A stretch of 27,641 nucleotides of DNA from UBA1275 sp002323515 (GCA_964007875.1 CAXGAH010000025.1:1-27641); one strand, 5' to 3'. Counted from the first letter of the stretch, positions 1-8,879 are shown. The notes: generated by a model not told the origin, from the letters alone. Numbers and translations: made by a program.

Positions 1-1527
1 GATCTTATCATCAGACTGTTTTGTGAACCTGCTAAACACCGGATAATGTGCACCCCCCCCACCTATGGCATGTACAAAGTAAGCGCACGCATACACGACA
101 TAGCGGTCGACCAAGCACCCTTGAACCCCGATTTTAGCCTTCATCCAAAGGCCATTATCGATGCCATTAGCGCAGAAACATGCGTGCTTTTTCTCTGTTC
201 ACCAAACAATCCAACGGGAACTATGGCCACCGAGTCGGATCTGCGATATCTTTGTGAGCATACCGGATGTCTGGTTGTCATTGACGAGGCATACATCGAC
301 TTTGCCCAAGCCGAAAGTATGTCCAAATCATTGGAAGAATTCCCGAATCTAATCGTGCTTCAGACCCTATCTAAATCCTTTGGTTTAGCCGGCATACGAT
401 TAGGTATTGCCATGGCATCGAAGGATATCATCGCCTATTTCGATAAAATAAAAGCGCCCTACAACATAAACAGCCTCAGCGCACAGGTCGCTTTATCGGC
501 ATTGCAGCAACCAGAAATCATGCGCGCAAAAGTGCAGGAAATTCTCCTGGAGCGAGCTTATGTGACCGAGCGCCTAGAATTACTCAAACAGATATTGAAT
601 TCTGGACCTATCTCTTTGGGGGCTATTTTTCCTTCGCAAGCTAACTTTGTACTCTTTCAAATAGACCAGGCACTGCATATTCAGCAGGCCTTAGCTGAGC
701 AAAAAGTAATCGTACGTTATCGTGGTAATGAACTGCATTGTGAAAAAAGTCTTCGCCTAAGTATTGGCTCTAGGGATGAAAATAACAGTTTTTTTGAGGC
801 GTTAATCAATGTTCTTGGCTACCAGGGGCCAGTGTACAAAAATATGATAAAAGAGCTCAATCTGCAACCAAAAGACTCGGCATTGGGTCAGGAAGACTAT
901 GCTCAAAACTCCAAATCGGCCCATGCCACCAACACGACCCAGTCCCCTCGAAAAGCTACGGTACGCCGGTACACCAGCGAAACTAAGATTGACATCACCC
1001 TCAATCTAGACGGCACTGGAGTACACCATATTCAAACCGGTTTACGATTTTTTGATCACATGCTTGAACAAATAGCCCGGCATGGACTTATCGATCTTGA
1101 CATACAATGTCAAGGTGATTTACACATCGATGAACATCACACTATTGAAGATGTGGGCATCGCACTCGGGCAAGCCTTATCGCAGGCCTACGGAGAGAAA
1201 AGAGGAATTGACCGCTATGGGTTTGTTTTGCCCATGGACGAGGCGCGAGCGACGGTCGCATTGGATTTATCTGGCCGTCCTTACCTAGTATTCAATGCAA
1301 GCTTTGACCGGGTGTATGTGGGAGATATTCCAACCGATATGATCCATCACTTTTTTTATAGCCTAGCTACCCATATGCAGGCTACCTTGCATATCGATGT
1401 ACTAGGCGCTAACGATCATCATAAATTAGAAGCCTGTTTCAAAGGGCTTGCGCGTGCGCTAAAACAAGCAATTGAACACAACCCTAGAATCTCAGGCCAA
1501 GTACCCAGTTCTAAAGGGAGCCTATAA
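1..1527 (+). CDS. hisC-hisB: HisC-HisB fusion: histidinol-phosphate aminotransferase + imidazoleglycerol-phosphate dehydratase (5' partial)
   Basis: The frame is open from base 1, and the 15 residues before the first visible Met (DLIIRLFCEP...) read as HisC, so the true start lies outside the window. The N-terminal part is a fold-type I PLP aminotransferase: PTYGMY, NNPTG, VIDEAYIDF and the PLP-lysine motif TLSKSFGLAGIRLG are all visible. After about residue 262 (counted from the Met at 46) comes a roughly 45-residue polar linker, then from about residue 305 a complete IGP dehydratase domain with EHHTIEDVG, the MDEARA segment and NDHHKLEACFKG, the metal-binding His/Glu motifs of HisB. No stop or convincing internal start separates the two halves. 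The enzymes catalyse successive steps (IGP to imidazole-acetol phosphate to histidinol phosphate), so the fusion makes pathway sense. hisH follows after 12 bases. Function assignment is secure; that the fusion is translated as one chain is inferred from the open frame. Confidence 0.93.
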   Translation, partial: DLIIRLFCEPAKHRIMCTPPTYGMYKVSARIHDIAVDQAPLNPDFSLHPKAIIDAISAETCVLFLCSPNNPTGTMATESDLRYLCEHTGCLVVIDEAYIDFAQAESMSKSLEEFPNLIVLQTLSKSFGLAGIRLGIAMASKDIIAYFDKIKAPYNINSLSAQVALSALQQPEIMRAKVQEILLERAYVTERLELLKQILNSGPISLGAIFPSQANFVLFQIDQALHIQQALAEQKVIVRYRGNELHCEKSLRLSIGSRDENNSFFEALINVLGYQGPVYKNMIKELNLQPKDSALGQEDYAQNSKSAHATNTTQSPRKATVRRYTSETKIDITLNLDGTGVHHIQTGLRFFDHMLEQIARHGLIDLDIQCQGDLHIDEHHTIEDVGIALGQALSQAYGEKRGIDRYGFVLPMDEARATVALDLSGRPYLVFNASFDRVYVGDIPTDMIHHFFYSLATHMQATLHIDVLGANDHHKLEACFKGLARALKQAIEHNPRISGQVPSSKGSL

Positions 1528-1539
1528 CACTCAGCAACC

Positions 1540-2169
1540 ATGATTGCAGTCATTTCTTATAAAGCCGGTAACTTAGCTTCTGTTCAACATGCCCTGGATC
1601 GGGGACAGATTCCCTATTATTTGGCTAAACATCCAGAAGAACTAGAGCCCGCAGATGGAATTATATTTCCTGGCGTTGGGCATGCATCTTCCGCGATGGA
1701 TTCGCTACGAGAACAACAACTTATCAGCTACCTGCAACAAACAACCAAACCACTCCTCGGTATTTGTGTTGGCATGCAGCTACTGTTCGATGCATCCGCA
1801 GAAGCCACTCCAAATGGAACCCCGACGCAGGCTTTAGGCTGCCTAAGTGGGAGTTTAGAACACTTCGAACCTAAAGGAAACAAAGAGTACAAAGTGCCGC
1901 ATATGGGCTGGAATCAGATTAACTATCCCCAAGCACATCCGCTATTTAATGGTATTCCTACAGGTAGCACCTTTTACTTTGTGCATTCTTACTTTGCTCC
2001 CATTACCCCATGGACCCTCGCTACTTGTGAATACATTCGTACATTCTCAGCGGTTGTGGAGCGCGATAATTACCTGGGAGTGCAGTTTCATCCAGAAAAA
2101 AGTGGGGCCACAGGTGCGCAACTATTACACAATTTTCACGAAATCGTACGGAGCCATTCATGCAAGTAA
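1540..2169 (+). CDS. hisH: Imidazole glycerol phosphate synthase, glutaminase subunit HisH
   Basis: Class I glutamine amidotransferase that hydrolyses glutamine and channels ammonia to HisF for IGP and AICAR formation. The nucleophile elbow GICVGMQ (Cys at about residue 76), the oxyanion-strand motif FPGVG near residue 44, and the GVQFHPEKSG motif with the catalytic His and Glu near residues 183-186 are all present. The length of 209 residues is normal for the family (about 200). The gene starts 12 bases after the hisC-hisB stop and its last 10 bases overlap the start of hisA, indicating translational coupling. Its obligate partner HisF is not encoded in this window and must lie elsewhere. 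Confidence 0.96.
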   Translation: MIAVISYKAGNLASVQHALDRGQIPYYLAKHPEELEPADGIIFPGVGHASSAMDSLREQQLISYLQQTTKPLLGICVGMQLLFDASAEATPNGTPTQALGCLSGSLEHFEPKGNKEYKVPHMGWNQINYPQAHPLFNGIPTGSTFYFVHSYFAPITPWTLATCEYIRTFSAVVERDNYLGVQFHPEKSGATGAQLLHNFHEIVRSHSCK

Positions 2170-2885
2170 TCCCAGCAATTGACCTATTAGACGGAGCTTG
2201 TGTACGTCTTCATAAAGGAGATTACAATCAAGCCACTGTGTACAATGATAACCCTTTAAGTCAGGCTAAGGCCTTTGCAGACGCTGGCTTCACTCACATT
2301 CATGTGGTGGATTTAAACGGGGCAAAACAGGGCAATTTTGTAAATCTAGTACATATCCAAGAAATGATTCACCAATTAGGACTCTCTGTCCAGACAGGTG
2401 GTGGCATACGCCGCTTCGAAGATGCTAAAAGTCTTTTGGAGGCCGGCCTATCCAAGCTCATATGCAGTTCTATGGCTGTACAGAATGAGGGTGACTGGTT
2501 GCGTTTAATGCAGGAATATCCCAAACAATCTATCCTCGGTTTGGACTTAAAAGAAGGTCAGATGGCCTTTGGTGGTTGGCTTGAAACAGCGTCGGAGCCG
2601 CCAGAGTCTATGGTAGTGCGTATGCAACACCAAGGACTCAAAGAAGTGCTATGCACCGATATTTCAAAAGATGGAACCTTAAGTGGCACAAACCTAGATT
2701 TATATGTACAATTAAAGAGCTCTTTTCCCGACCTTCGATGGATCGCATCAGGTGGAGTGGGTGGAGCGAATGACCTAGAAGCACTAGACCATGCAGGCAT
2801 TGATGCTGTTGTGGTTGGAAAAGCGTATTATGAAGGGTATTTGAGCTTAGAAGAAATGGCGTACTGGAATAAAGATTCCGTGTGA
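2160..2885 (+). CDS. hisA: Phosphoribosylformimino-5-aminoimidazole carboxamide ribotide isomerase HisA
   Basis: (beta/alpha)8-barrel isomerase of histidine biosynthesis converting ProFAR to PRFAR, the substrate of HisH-HisF. The N-terminal PAIDLLDG carries the first catalytic Asp; the TDISKDGTLSG motif at about residue 163 carries the second. Phosphate-binding elements QTGGGIR and IASGGVGG are in the expected half-barrel positions. The length of 241 residues is typical. The start codon lies inside the end of hisH (10-base overlap). HisA and HisF are paralogues; GGG/GGVGG and the KGD segment after VRLHKGDYNQA fit HisA rather than HisF. In many genomes hisF follows directly, but here the next gene is an unrelated membrane protein. 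Confidence 0.95.
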   Translation: MQVIPAIDLLDGACVRLHKGDYNQATVYNDNPLSQAKAFADAGFTHIHVVDLNGAKQGNFVNLVHIQEMIHQLGLSVQTGGGIRRFEDAKSLLEAGLSKLICSSMAVQNEGDWLRLMQEYPKQSILGLDLKEGQMAFGGWLETASEPPESMVVRMQHQGLKEVLCTDISKDGTLSGTNLDLYVQLKSSFPDLRWIASGGVGGANDLEALDHAGIDAVVVGKAYYEGYLSLEEMAYWNKDSV

Positions 2886-2898
2886 TTTCTTCCAGTAC
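2861..2898 (+). repeat. Inverted repeat across the 3' end of hisA
   Basis: A 9-base arm GTACTGGAA (2861-2869) is matched perfectly by TTCCAGTAC (2890-2898) around a 20-base loop containing the hisA stop codon. No T-run follows, so it is not a standard intrinsic terminator; it could stabilise the 3' end or be chance. Confidence 0.35.
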
Positions 2899-2978
2899 TG
2901 ATTCTACGATGCATAGAAAAAGTTGCATTAAAAAGTTGTACAGTAAGAGTTGCTTAGGAAATGATCTAACACCGCATC

Positions 2979-5441
2979 ATGAACATGTTCAATAAATTTG
3001 GCTTAGGCGCAAAAAAACAAAAAACCCTACCATTAAAAGGGGAAAAGTTGAAAAAAGAGGAGGAGGCCTACAGCCTCAAGAAAAATCCCTACATCCGTTG
3101 GACTATTTTTGGGGTCTTCATTCTCATTTCCATTCTATCCCTTCCACGCAGTGAGGTCCGTACTACCACCAATTACAACACAGGGCAACCCTGGCGCGCC
3201 GATGATTTAACGGCTCCGTTCACCTTTGCCATTAATAAAACTCCGGTAGAAATAGAGCAAGAACGCATAGAAATACAAGAGCAAATACCCCCTATTTTTG
3301 TGGTAGACAACACTGGTCAAGTAAGTATACAGTCCGAAATCGACTCAATTTACATAGGTACAGAGTCGCTACTACAAGCCTATCACCTGTGGCAAATGTC
3401 TGTTGCCAATAAAAATCCTACTGCCTTAGAGGATAGTGTTCGTTTTTCAAATGAGTTACAAAATGCTTCCCTAGGACTCACCGATCCTTCTTTGGAATTA
3501 CTCATGCAAAGCTATCACCAGGTAGCTGGTGATGCGGTAAACCTCACGGTAAATCAAGTCCTTGCCAATCCCGATTTTATTGGAAATAAGATAAAAAATA
3601 CCCTAGTTGCCTTACTCAATAGCTTATTAAACCAAGGTATTGTGGACGTAAATAAGTCTATGGTGGGCTACGACGTATTCACTCTGCTCAATATTTCTGC
3701 AAGCACCGAACAACCCATGAATATCGCCCGTGTGCGCGATCTAAGAGAAGCCAATGAATACAGTCTTATGCAATTAAATGCTCGTTTGAATGCTGAAGAA
3801 ACTCGATTAGCCGTTGAAATCTATAACAAAGTAATGAAGGCCAACTATCTCAACAGCCCTACCCGTCATCAGCAGCGAATAAACGAAGCCATTGCTAATG
3901 TATCTCCCACCAAAGGCGCTATTGCACAGGGCCAGGTTATTGTACGACGCGGGGACATAGTAACCGAAGAAATTGCCAACACCTTACAAAGCCTAGACGC
4001 CGCCCGAACTCTAAATGCCTCCACTTTCGAACGATATCTACGCTTACTTGGCGGAATAATCTTGGTCGTAGTAATCAGTTTTGTCTTCTACATCTACCTC
4101 CATCTCTACCGTAGGAAAATCTTTGACGACAATGCCCAATTTCTACTCGTTTTCTTGGTCATGAGTTTAATCACCGCACCAGCCGGGGCTTTGCTTTATT
4201 TCGATTTGGTACACGCACTCATCATACCCATTGCCATTGCTCCTATTATTCTGACCATTATTTTTGACTCTCGCGTAGGCATTATCGCCTCCCTCACCCT
4301 CGCATCCCTCATAGGCTTGGTGCACGGATACGACTTTGAGTACACCATATCTTCCATTGTAGCCTGCTCGATGGGGGTATTTTCGGTGCGAGATATCAGG
4401 GATCGCTCCCAGTTTTTCTTCGGCACACCAAGTATTGTCTGGGGAACCTTTTTACTGACCTTAGGAGCTTTCAGCCTCGCAAAAATGAACAACTTCGATG
4501 TGATGAGCAATTACCTGTTCTACATTACAATTAGCTCCATACTAATACTATTCACCTATCCGCTCATTCTACTGATCGAAAAATTATTCGATGTGGTCAC
4601 CGATTTCACCCTACTCGAACTTGGGGACACCAATCAACCCTTGCTCAAAGAACTAATGAACAAGGCTCCCGGGACCTTCCATCATAGCATGCACGTAGCC
4701 AACCTAGCCGAATCCGCCGCCTCAGCCATTGGTGCAAAAGCGCTACTGAGCCGAGTGGGGGCACTCTACCATGACATTGGAAAAATACTCAAACCCGAAT
4801 ACTACGTCGAAAACCAATCCTCTGGGGTCAACGAACACGACAAATTAAAACCTCAAATGAGTGCGATGGTCATTAAAGCCCACGTAAGTGAAGGCATAAA
4901 GATCGCCCAAGAAGCAGGCTTACCCAACAAACTAATAGACTTCATTAGCACCCACCACGGGACCTCGGTCATCCGGTACTTCTTCGAAAAAGCCAAAGAC
5001 AACGACAGTATGAAAGAAGTCACCGCCGAGGAAAAATTCCGCTACGATGGACCCTTACCTGCCACCAAAGAAACAGGAATACTTCTACTGGCTGATGGGA
5101 TTGAGGCCGCCTCCCGAGCTATGAAAAGTCCCACATATCCTCGTTTAGAAAACCTAGTCAATCGAATGGTAGATGAACGCGTCAAAGAAGGTCAGCTTGG
5201 GCATTGCCCGCTTACTTTCCGAGATCTACAACTCATCAAAGAAGCGTTTATGAATGTGCTCATGGGTATTTATCACCACAGGGTAGAGTATCCAGAAGAT
5301 AAAATGCAGCAGAATACTGACGCTGATTCCAGGTCCGAGGCTGATGTCGATTCCAAGTCCGAGGCAAATAACGAGCCAGAAAAGAACGGTGAACCTCCAT
5401 CTTCGGATGAACCAGCAAACTCCGAACCAACGAAACAGTGA
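2979..5441 (+). CDS. 7TM-HD membrane phosphodiesterase (PgpH/YqfF-type, likely c-di-AMP)
   Basis: Large membrane signalling hydrolase of 820 residues. Order of parts: basic cytoplasmic N-terminus, one TM segment at about 41-56, an extracytoplasmic 7TMR-HDED region to about residue 345, a block of about seven TM segments at about 350-535, then a cytoplasmic HD domain. The HD motifs are intact: HHSMHVANLAE near residue 567, YHDIGK near 597 and STHHGTS further on. Characterised members with this architecture (PgpH) hydrolyse cyclic di-AMP, so c-di-AMP is the likely substrate; this is by family, not shown here. The C-terminal 50 residues are an acidic Ser/Glu/Asp tail with an 8-residue duplication. 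The start at 2979 has only a distant AGGAA upstream. The stop overlaps the xerC/D start by one base, so the genes are probably co-transcribed. Confidence 0.88.
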   Translation: MNMFNKFGLGAKKQKTLPLKGEKLKKEEEAYSLKKNPYIRWTIFGVFILISILSLPRSEVRTTTNYNTGQPWRADDLTAPFTFAINKTPVEIEQERIEIQEQIPPIFVVDNTGQVSIQSEIDSIYIGTESLLQAYHLWQMSVANKNPTALEDSVRFSNELQNASLGLTDPSLELLMQSYHQVAGDAVNLTVNQVLANPDFIGNKIKNTLVALLNSLLNQGIVDVNKSMVGYDVFTLLNISASTEQPMNIARVRDLREANEYSLMQLNARLNAEETRLAVEIYNKVMKANYLNSPTRHQQRINEAIANVSPTKGAIAQGQVIVRRGDIVTEEIANTLQSLDAARTLNASTFERYLRLLGGIILVVVISFVFYIYLHLYRRKIFDDNAQFLLVFLVMSLITAPAGALLYFDLVHALIIPIAIAPIILTIIFDSRVGIIASLTLASLIGLVHGYDFEYTISSIVACSMGVFSVRDIRDRSQFFFGTPSIVWGTFLLTLGAFSLAKMNNFDVMSNYLFYITISSILILFTYPLILLIEKLFDVVTDFTLLELGDTNQPLLKELMNKAPGTFHHSMHVANLAESAASAIGAKALLSRVGALYHDIGKILKPEYYVENQSSGVNEHDKLKPQMSAMVIKAHVSEGIKIAQEAGLPNKLIDFISTHHGTSVIRYFFEKAKDNDSMKEVTAEEKFRYDGPLPATKETGILLLADGIEAASRAMKSPTYPRLENLVNRMVDERVKEGQLGHCPLTFRDLQLIKEAFMNVLMGIYHHRVEYPEDKMQQNTDADSRSEADVDSKSEANNEPEKNGEPPSSDEPANSEPTKQ
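5325..5372 (+). repeat. 24-base tandem duplication in the 3' end of the 7TM-HD gene
   Basis: GATTCCAGGTCCGAGGC (5325-5341) recurs as GATTCCAAGTCCGAGGC (5349-5365), one mismatch in 17 bases, period 24 bases. It encodes DSRSEADV followed by DSKSEANN in the acidic C-terminal tail. It looks like a recent slippage duplication in a disordered tail. Confidence 0.6.
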
Positions 5442-6394
5442 TGGCTAAAGAGGCCAAGGACCCTGATCTATCCACCATTCCAGCTGTCTACAAAGCTCAG
5501 CTAAATCATTACCTACAATTCATTCGCTTAGAAAAAGGCCTCAGCGCCCACTCTGTTCAGTCCTATGAACACGACCTAAAACGCTATTTCCAGTTTTTGG
5601 TTCAGCACGCCAAAATTCATAACATAGCCGGGATTACTATGACCCACATTGAGACCTTTTTACATTATCTAATCGATGAAAGCCTACTCTCAAGCAGCAG
5701 TTTAGCTCGCAACATTTCGAGCATTAGAGGCTTTCACGAGTTTGCGGTGGTCGAAAACTTTAGCCACGCCAACCCCGCCGAGCTCATTGAGCTACCAAAA
5801 AAAGCCAAAAAACTACCTGAAGTACTTGACCCCTTTGAGGTTTCGGCACTCTTAGAAAGTCCCGACATAAAAACACCTGCAGGCGTACGCAATCGAGCAA
5901 TCCTAGAAACGCTTTACGGTACTGGCATGAGAGTAAGCGAACTCACCGACCTAGAAACCGATCGCCTATTCTTCGAAATCGGTTTTATCCGAGTCTTAGG
6001 TAAAGGCCGAAAAGAACGCTTAGTTCCAGTAGGAGAAATGGCTCAAGATGCCTTGGAGCACTATATAGAGCATGTGAGGCCGCTGTTTTTCAACCCCAAA
6101 AAAGCCGATAAAGCAAAAAATAAGATCTTTTTGAACCAACGAGGTGGGGCACTAAGCCGTATGAGTGTTTGGAATATTGTCCAAAAAGCAGCCCTAGATG
6201 TCGGTATTACCAAAAGTGTCTACCCTCACATTTTTCGCCATTCCTTTGCCACCCACCTACTCGAAGGCGGTGCGGATCTACGCGCGGTGCAAGAAATGCT
6301 TGGCCACAGCTCCATTGTGACCACAGAAATTTACACCCACGTCGACCGCAGCCTGCTCCGCGATACCCATATCCAGTTTCATCCACGAGGCTAG
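5441..6394 (+). CDS. xerD: Tyrosine site-specific recombinase, XerC/XerD type
   Basis: Tyrosine recombinase of 317 residues, close to the roughly 300 of XerC/XerD that resolve chromosome dimers at dif. An N-terminal SAM-like core-binding domain covers about residues 20-105 and the catalytic domain about 125-305. All catalytic positions are visible: Arg in GTGMRVSEL (about 164), Lys in GKGRKER, HIFRHSFATHLLEGGADLR (His/Arg), LGHSSIVTTEIYTHV (His and the nucleophilic Tyr). ATG 5441 sharing its A with the TGA of the upstream gene is preferred over GTG 5438. The setting among housekeeping genes, with no att-like repeats nearby, favours a chromosomal Xer protein over a phage integrase. XerC and XerD cannot be told apart with confidence from sequence alone. 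Confidence 0.9.
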   Translation: MAKEAKDPDLSTIPAVYKAQLNHYLQFIRLEKGLSAHSVQSYEHDLKRYFQFLVQHAKIHNIAGITMTHIETFLHYLIDESLLSSSSLARNISSIRGFHEFAVVENFSHANPAELIELPKKAKKLPEVLDPFEVSALLESPDIKTPAGVRNRAILETLYGTGMRVSELTDLETDRLFFEIGFIRVLGKGRKERLVPVGEMAQDALEHYIEHVRPLFFNPKKADKAKNKIFLNQRGGALSRMSVWNIVQKAALDVGITKSVYPHIFRHSFATHLLEGGADLRAVQEMLGHSSIVTTEIYTHVDRSLLRDTHIQFHPRG

Positions 6395-6397
6395 CTA

Positions 6398-8350
6398 GTG
6401 AAAATGTTATCGGGTTTGACTACTTTGCGTCCAATACGATTCACCAACGACACCGCAATGCCCAATATCGCTGTTTCCCCTTATCAAGCTGCGTCTGCAA
6501 CCCCTCCCTTCGGATTGATTTATACAAAGGCCGCTTCATTCAGTAAAGTGCCTCATATTCTACTCATTTTTGCTCTTTCATTGCTTGCAAGCTCCTCTAT
6601 TTGGGCACAGGTTGGATGGAACAAAGCCTACGAGAACGGTTTAGTGGTCTCGGCCGAGGGCGTAGCCTCCGAGGTCGGTCGGCACATCCTCCAACAAGGC
6701 GGAAACGCCGTCGACGCAGCCATCGCTGTACAATTCGCACTCGCCGTCACACTCCCAAGAGCAGGCAACCTCGGCGGCGGGGGCTTCATGGTAGCGCATA
6801 TGGCCGACGGTACGGTCGCCTCCCTGGACTTCCGCGAGCGCGCACCCGGGCTCGCCTACCGCGACATGTACCTAGACACTGACGGGAATTACCTCTCCGA
6901 CCTTAGCAAAACCGGCGCCCTTGCGGTGGGTGTGCCTGGAACGGTGGATGGTATGGTGAAGGCACATGCGCGCTTCGGAAGTTTGCCCTGGGCAGATCTT
7001 GTAGCCCCCGCCATTGTGCTAGCGCGCGAAGGCTATGCCCTCTCCTACTCCCAAGCTTCTTCATTGAACTATAATGGATCGGCGTTTACACCCTTTGAAG
7101 CATCGAGGAAATACTTTTGGGCGCCGTGTGAAAAGCCCAGCGTTTCAACAAACACCGCCAAGGGCTCGAACGTAGATAAGGACGCAAGCACATCGACCAG
7201 CAACCCCGAAAACACCGAAAAGGCCACTAATCCAGGCGAGGCATGCCGGGCTTTTGAAGAAGGAGAGCATTTTCAGCAAACCGATTTGGCTCTGACTTTG
7301 GAGGCTGTTGTGGAGAAGGGTCGGGAGGGATTTTATGGGGGCTGGGTGGCCGATCGGATTGTGCAAACCATGGAAAAGTATGATGGTTTGATTAGCCATG
7401 AGGATTTGAAGGTCTATGAAAGTGTGTGGAGGGAACCGTATGAGGTGGATTTCCGAGGGTATCGTTTGCACATAATGCCGCCACCGAGTTCGGGCAGTAT
7501 TGCGGTTGGGCAGATTTTACGGATGATGGAGACTCAAGAATTGGATTCTTTGGAGCATCATTCAGCCGCCTATTACCATCTTTTGGCCGAGGCGATGCGA
7601 AGGGCATTTGCTGATCGCGCTCACTATTTGGGGGATCCAGATTTTTACCCGGTGCCGAGCCAAGCGCTGAGTGAGAGCGATTATGCAGTCGAGAGAATGG
7701 CTAGTTTCGATCCAGACCAGGCAACACCCTCTGACAAAATACGTCATGGTGAGGTTTCTATGCTTAAAGAAAGTCATGAGACAACCCATTTTTCGATTAT
7801 TGATGCTCAGGGTAATGCGGTGGGAATCACGACTACCCTGAACGGCTCTTTTGGTAGTAAACTGGCCGTGGATGGAGCAGGTTTTTTACTCAATAACGAG
7901 ATGGATGACTTTTCCGCCCAGCCTGGCACACCAAATATGTTTGGGTTACTGGGGGGTGAAGCCAATGCCATTGAGCCTGGAAAACGTATGCTCAGTAGCA
8001 TGACACCGATTATTGTAAGTAAAGGTGGACAGGTTAGGATGGTTGCAGGTGCTGCAGGTGGGCCCCGAATTATCACCGCTACCCTGCAAAACGTACTTAA
8101 TGTAATGCTATTCGATATGAAAGCTCAACAGGCTAACGCCGCGCCGCGCATTCATCATCAGTGGTACCCCGACCGGCTACTCTTTGATCCCATGAGCCTA
8201 AGCGCGGATACCCAAGCGTTATTACGAGCCAAAGGTCATGAACTAGGACAGACCACTTTGGCTAGGGTACATTCGATTGTAGTCGACTTACAAGGACGTC
8301 TCACCGGAGGAGTGGACCCTCGGGGCGATGGGTACGCGGCCGGTTACTAG
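6398..8350 (+). CDS. ggt: Gamma-glutamyltranspeptidase, secreted
   Basis: N-terminal nucleophile hydrolase that transfers or hydrolyses gamma-glutamyl groups (glutathione, gamma-glutamyl peptides) outside the cytoplasm. Family motifs: GNAVDAAIA, GNLGGGGFM, and the autoprocessing site ETTHFS at about residue 462, whose first Thr should become the nucleophile, followed by TTTLNGSFGS, NNEMDDFS and MLSSMTPIIV. A hydrophobic signal segment (HILLIFALSLLASSSIWAQ) lies about 50 residues from the GTG start used here. Internal starts at 6404 or 6458 would shorten the unusual N-region. A Ser/Thr/Asn/Lys-rich insertion flanked by two Cys (about residues 244-290) explains the 650-residue length against the usual 570-580. 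It starts 3 bases after the xer stop and converges on the bacilliredoxin gene. Confidence 0.93.
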   Translation: MKMLSGLTTLRPIRFTNDTAMPNIAVSPYQAASATPPFGLIYTKAASFSKVPHILLIFALSLLASSSIWAQVGWNKAYENGLVVSAEGVASEVGRHILQQGGNAVDAAIAVQFALAVTLPRAGNLGGGGFMVAHMADGTVASLDFRERAPGLAYRDMYLDTDGNYLSDLSKTGALAVGVPGTVDGMVKAHARFGSLPWADLVAPAIVLAREGYALSYSQASSLNYNGSAFTPFEASRKYFWAPCEKPSVSTNTAKGSNVDKDASTSTSNPENTEKATNPGEACRAFEEGEHFQQTDLALTLEAVVEKGREGFYGGWVADRIVQTMEKYDGLISHEDLKVYESVWREPYEVDFRGYRLHIMPPPSSGSIAVGQILRMMETQELDSLEHHSAAYYHLLAEAMRRAFADRAHYLGDPDFYPVPSQALSESDYAVERMASFDPDQATPSDKIRHGEVSMLKESHETTHFSIIDAQGNAVGITTTLNGSFGSKLAVDGAGFLLNNEMDDFSAQPGTPNMFGLLGGEANAIEPGKRMLSSMTPIIVSKGGQVRMVAGAAGGPRIITATLQNVLNVMLFDMKAQQANAAPRIHHQWYPDRLLFDPMSLSADTQALLRAKGHELGQTTLARVHSIVVDLQGRLTGGVDPRGDGYAAGY

Positions 8351-8358
8351 CTACAGTG

Positions 8359-8754
8359 TCAGAGCAGACCTAAGGCTTTTTCGTAGGCCTGTTGAATGTT
8401 CACCTTGTTCACCTCGCTGTGGGAGGTGTGGAATATGACCTCACCGTTGGTGATGACCAATACCTGAGGGGATTCGTGTCGAACGCCCGTTTTTTGAGCT
8501 AAGTATTGAGAAATAGGTCGGAATCGGACTACTTCGACCATACTACGATCCATTTCTGGCCACTCTTCTAGGGGGACGCTATCCAAGTTTTGTTTGGCAA
8601 AGAAACTTACTGCACAGCTCTGTGAATGCTTTAAAATGAGTTGCACTCGGGCACCAGAAGCTGCAAATACTTCTTCTACAGCATCCTTGGATTCCAATTG
8701 CATCCAGTCGGTTTCTTCCGCGCCCTTACCAAATAGTTTGTTTAAAAATCCCAT
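8359..8754 (-). CDS. ytxJ: Bacilliredoxin-like monothiol protein, YtxJ/BrxC family
   Basis: Small cytoplasmic thioredoxin-fold protein of 131 residues. The signature KHSQSCAVS corresponds to the KHSxxCxxS motif of the YtxJ family (DUF2847), in which the Cys removes bacillithiol from mixed disulfides. The segment RHESPQVLVITNG carries the family's cis-Pro region. ATG 8754, giving MGFLNKLFG, is the typical N-terminus of the family, whereas the longer frame begins with TTG at 8769. A TAATTT hexamer lies 5 bases before this ATG and supports it. The gene converges on ggt, with 8 bases between the stops. Its presence suggests the host makes bacillithiol, though no biosynthesis gene is in the window. 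Confidence 0.85.
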   Translation of the reverse strand: MGFLNKLFGKGAEETDWMQLESKDAVEEVFAASGARVQLILKHSQSCAVSFFAKQNLDSVPLEEWPEMDRSMVEVVRFRPISQYLAQKTGVRHESPQVLVITNGEVIFHTSHSEVNKVNIQQAYEKALGLL

Positions 8755-8759
8755 CGCAA

Positions 8760-8765
8760 AAATTA
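8760..8765 (-). promoter_or_regulatory. TAATTT -10-like hexamer, possible leaderless start of ytxJ
   Basis: The hexamer fits TAnnnT and lies 5 bases before ATG 8754. No clear -35 or ribosome binding site is visible. It is one of eight such placements in the window. Confidence 0.35.
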
Positions 8766-8879
8766 ACAATAAGTTTAGCTACTTACGTTGTTTCTAATAT
8801 ACGAGCTTTGTTACTTAAGTATTCGAGGACCTTTTAGGCATTTCGATCGTTTGTAATCACTCGTTACACTTTCACTTGA

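Noticed and set aside
5441..6394. Xer gene as a phage or transposon integrase
   Set aside because: Length and motif spacing fit housekeeping XerC/D, and no att-like repeats, excisionase or phage genes are nearby.
6169..6546. 125-codon plus-strand frame across the xer/ggt junction
   Set aside because: It runs out of frame over the conserved recombinase C-terminus and the ggt N-terminus; its Arg/Pro/His-rich composition is typical of a shadow frame.
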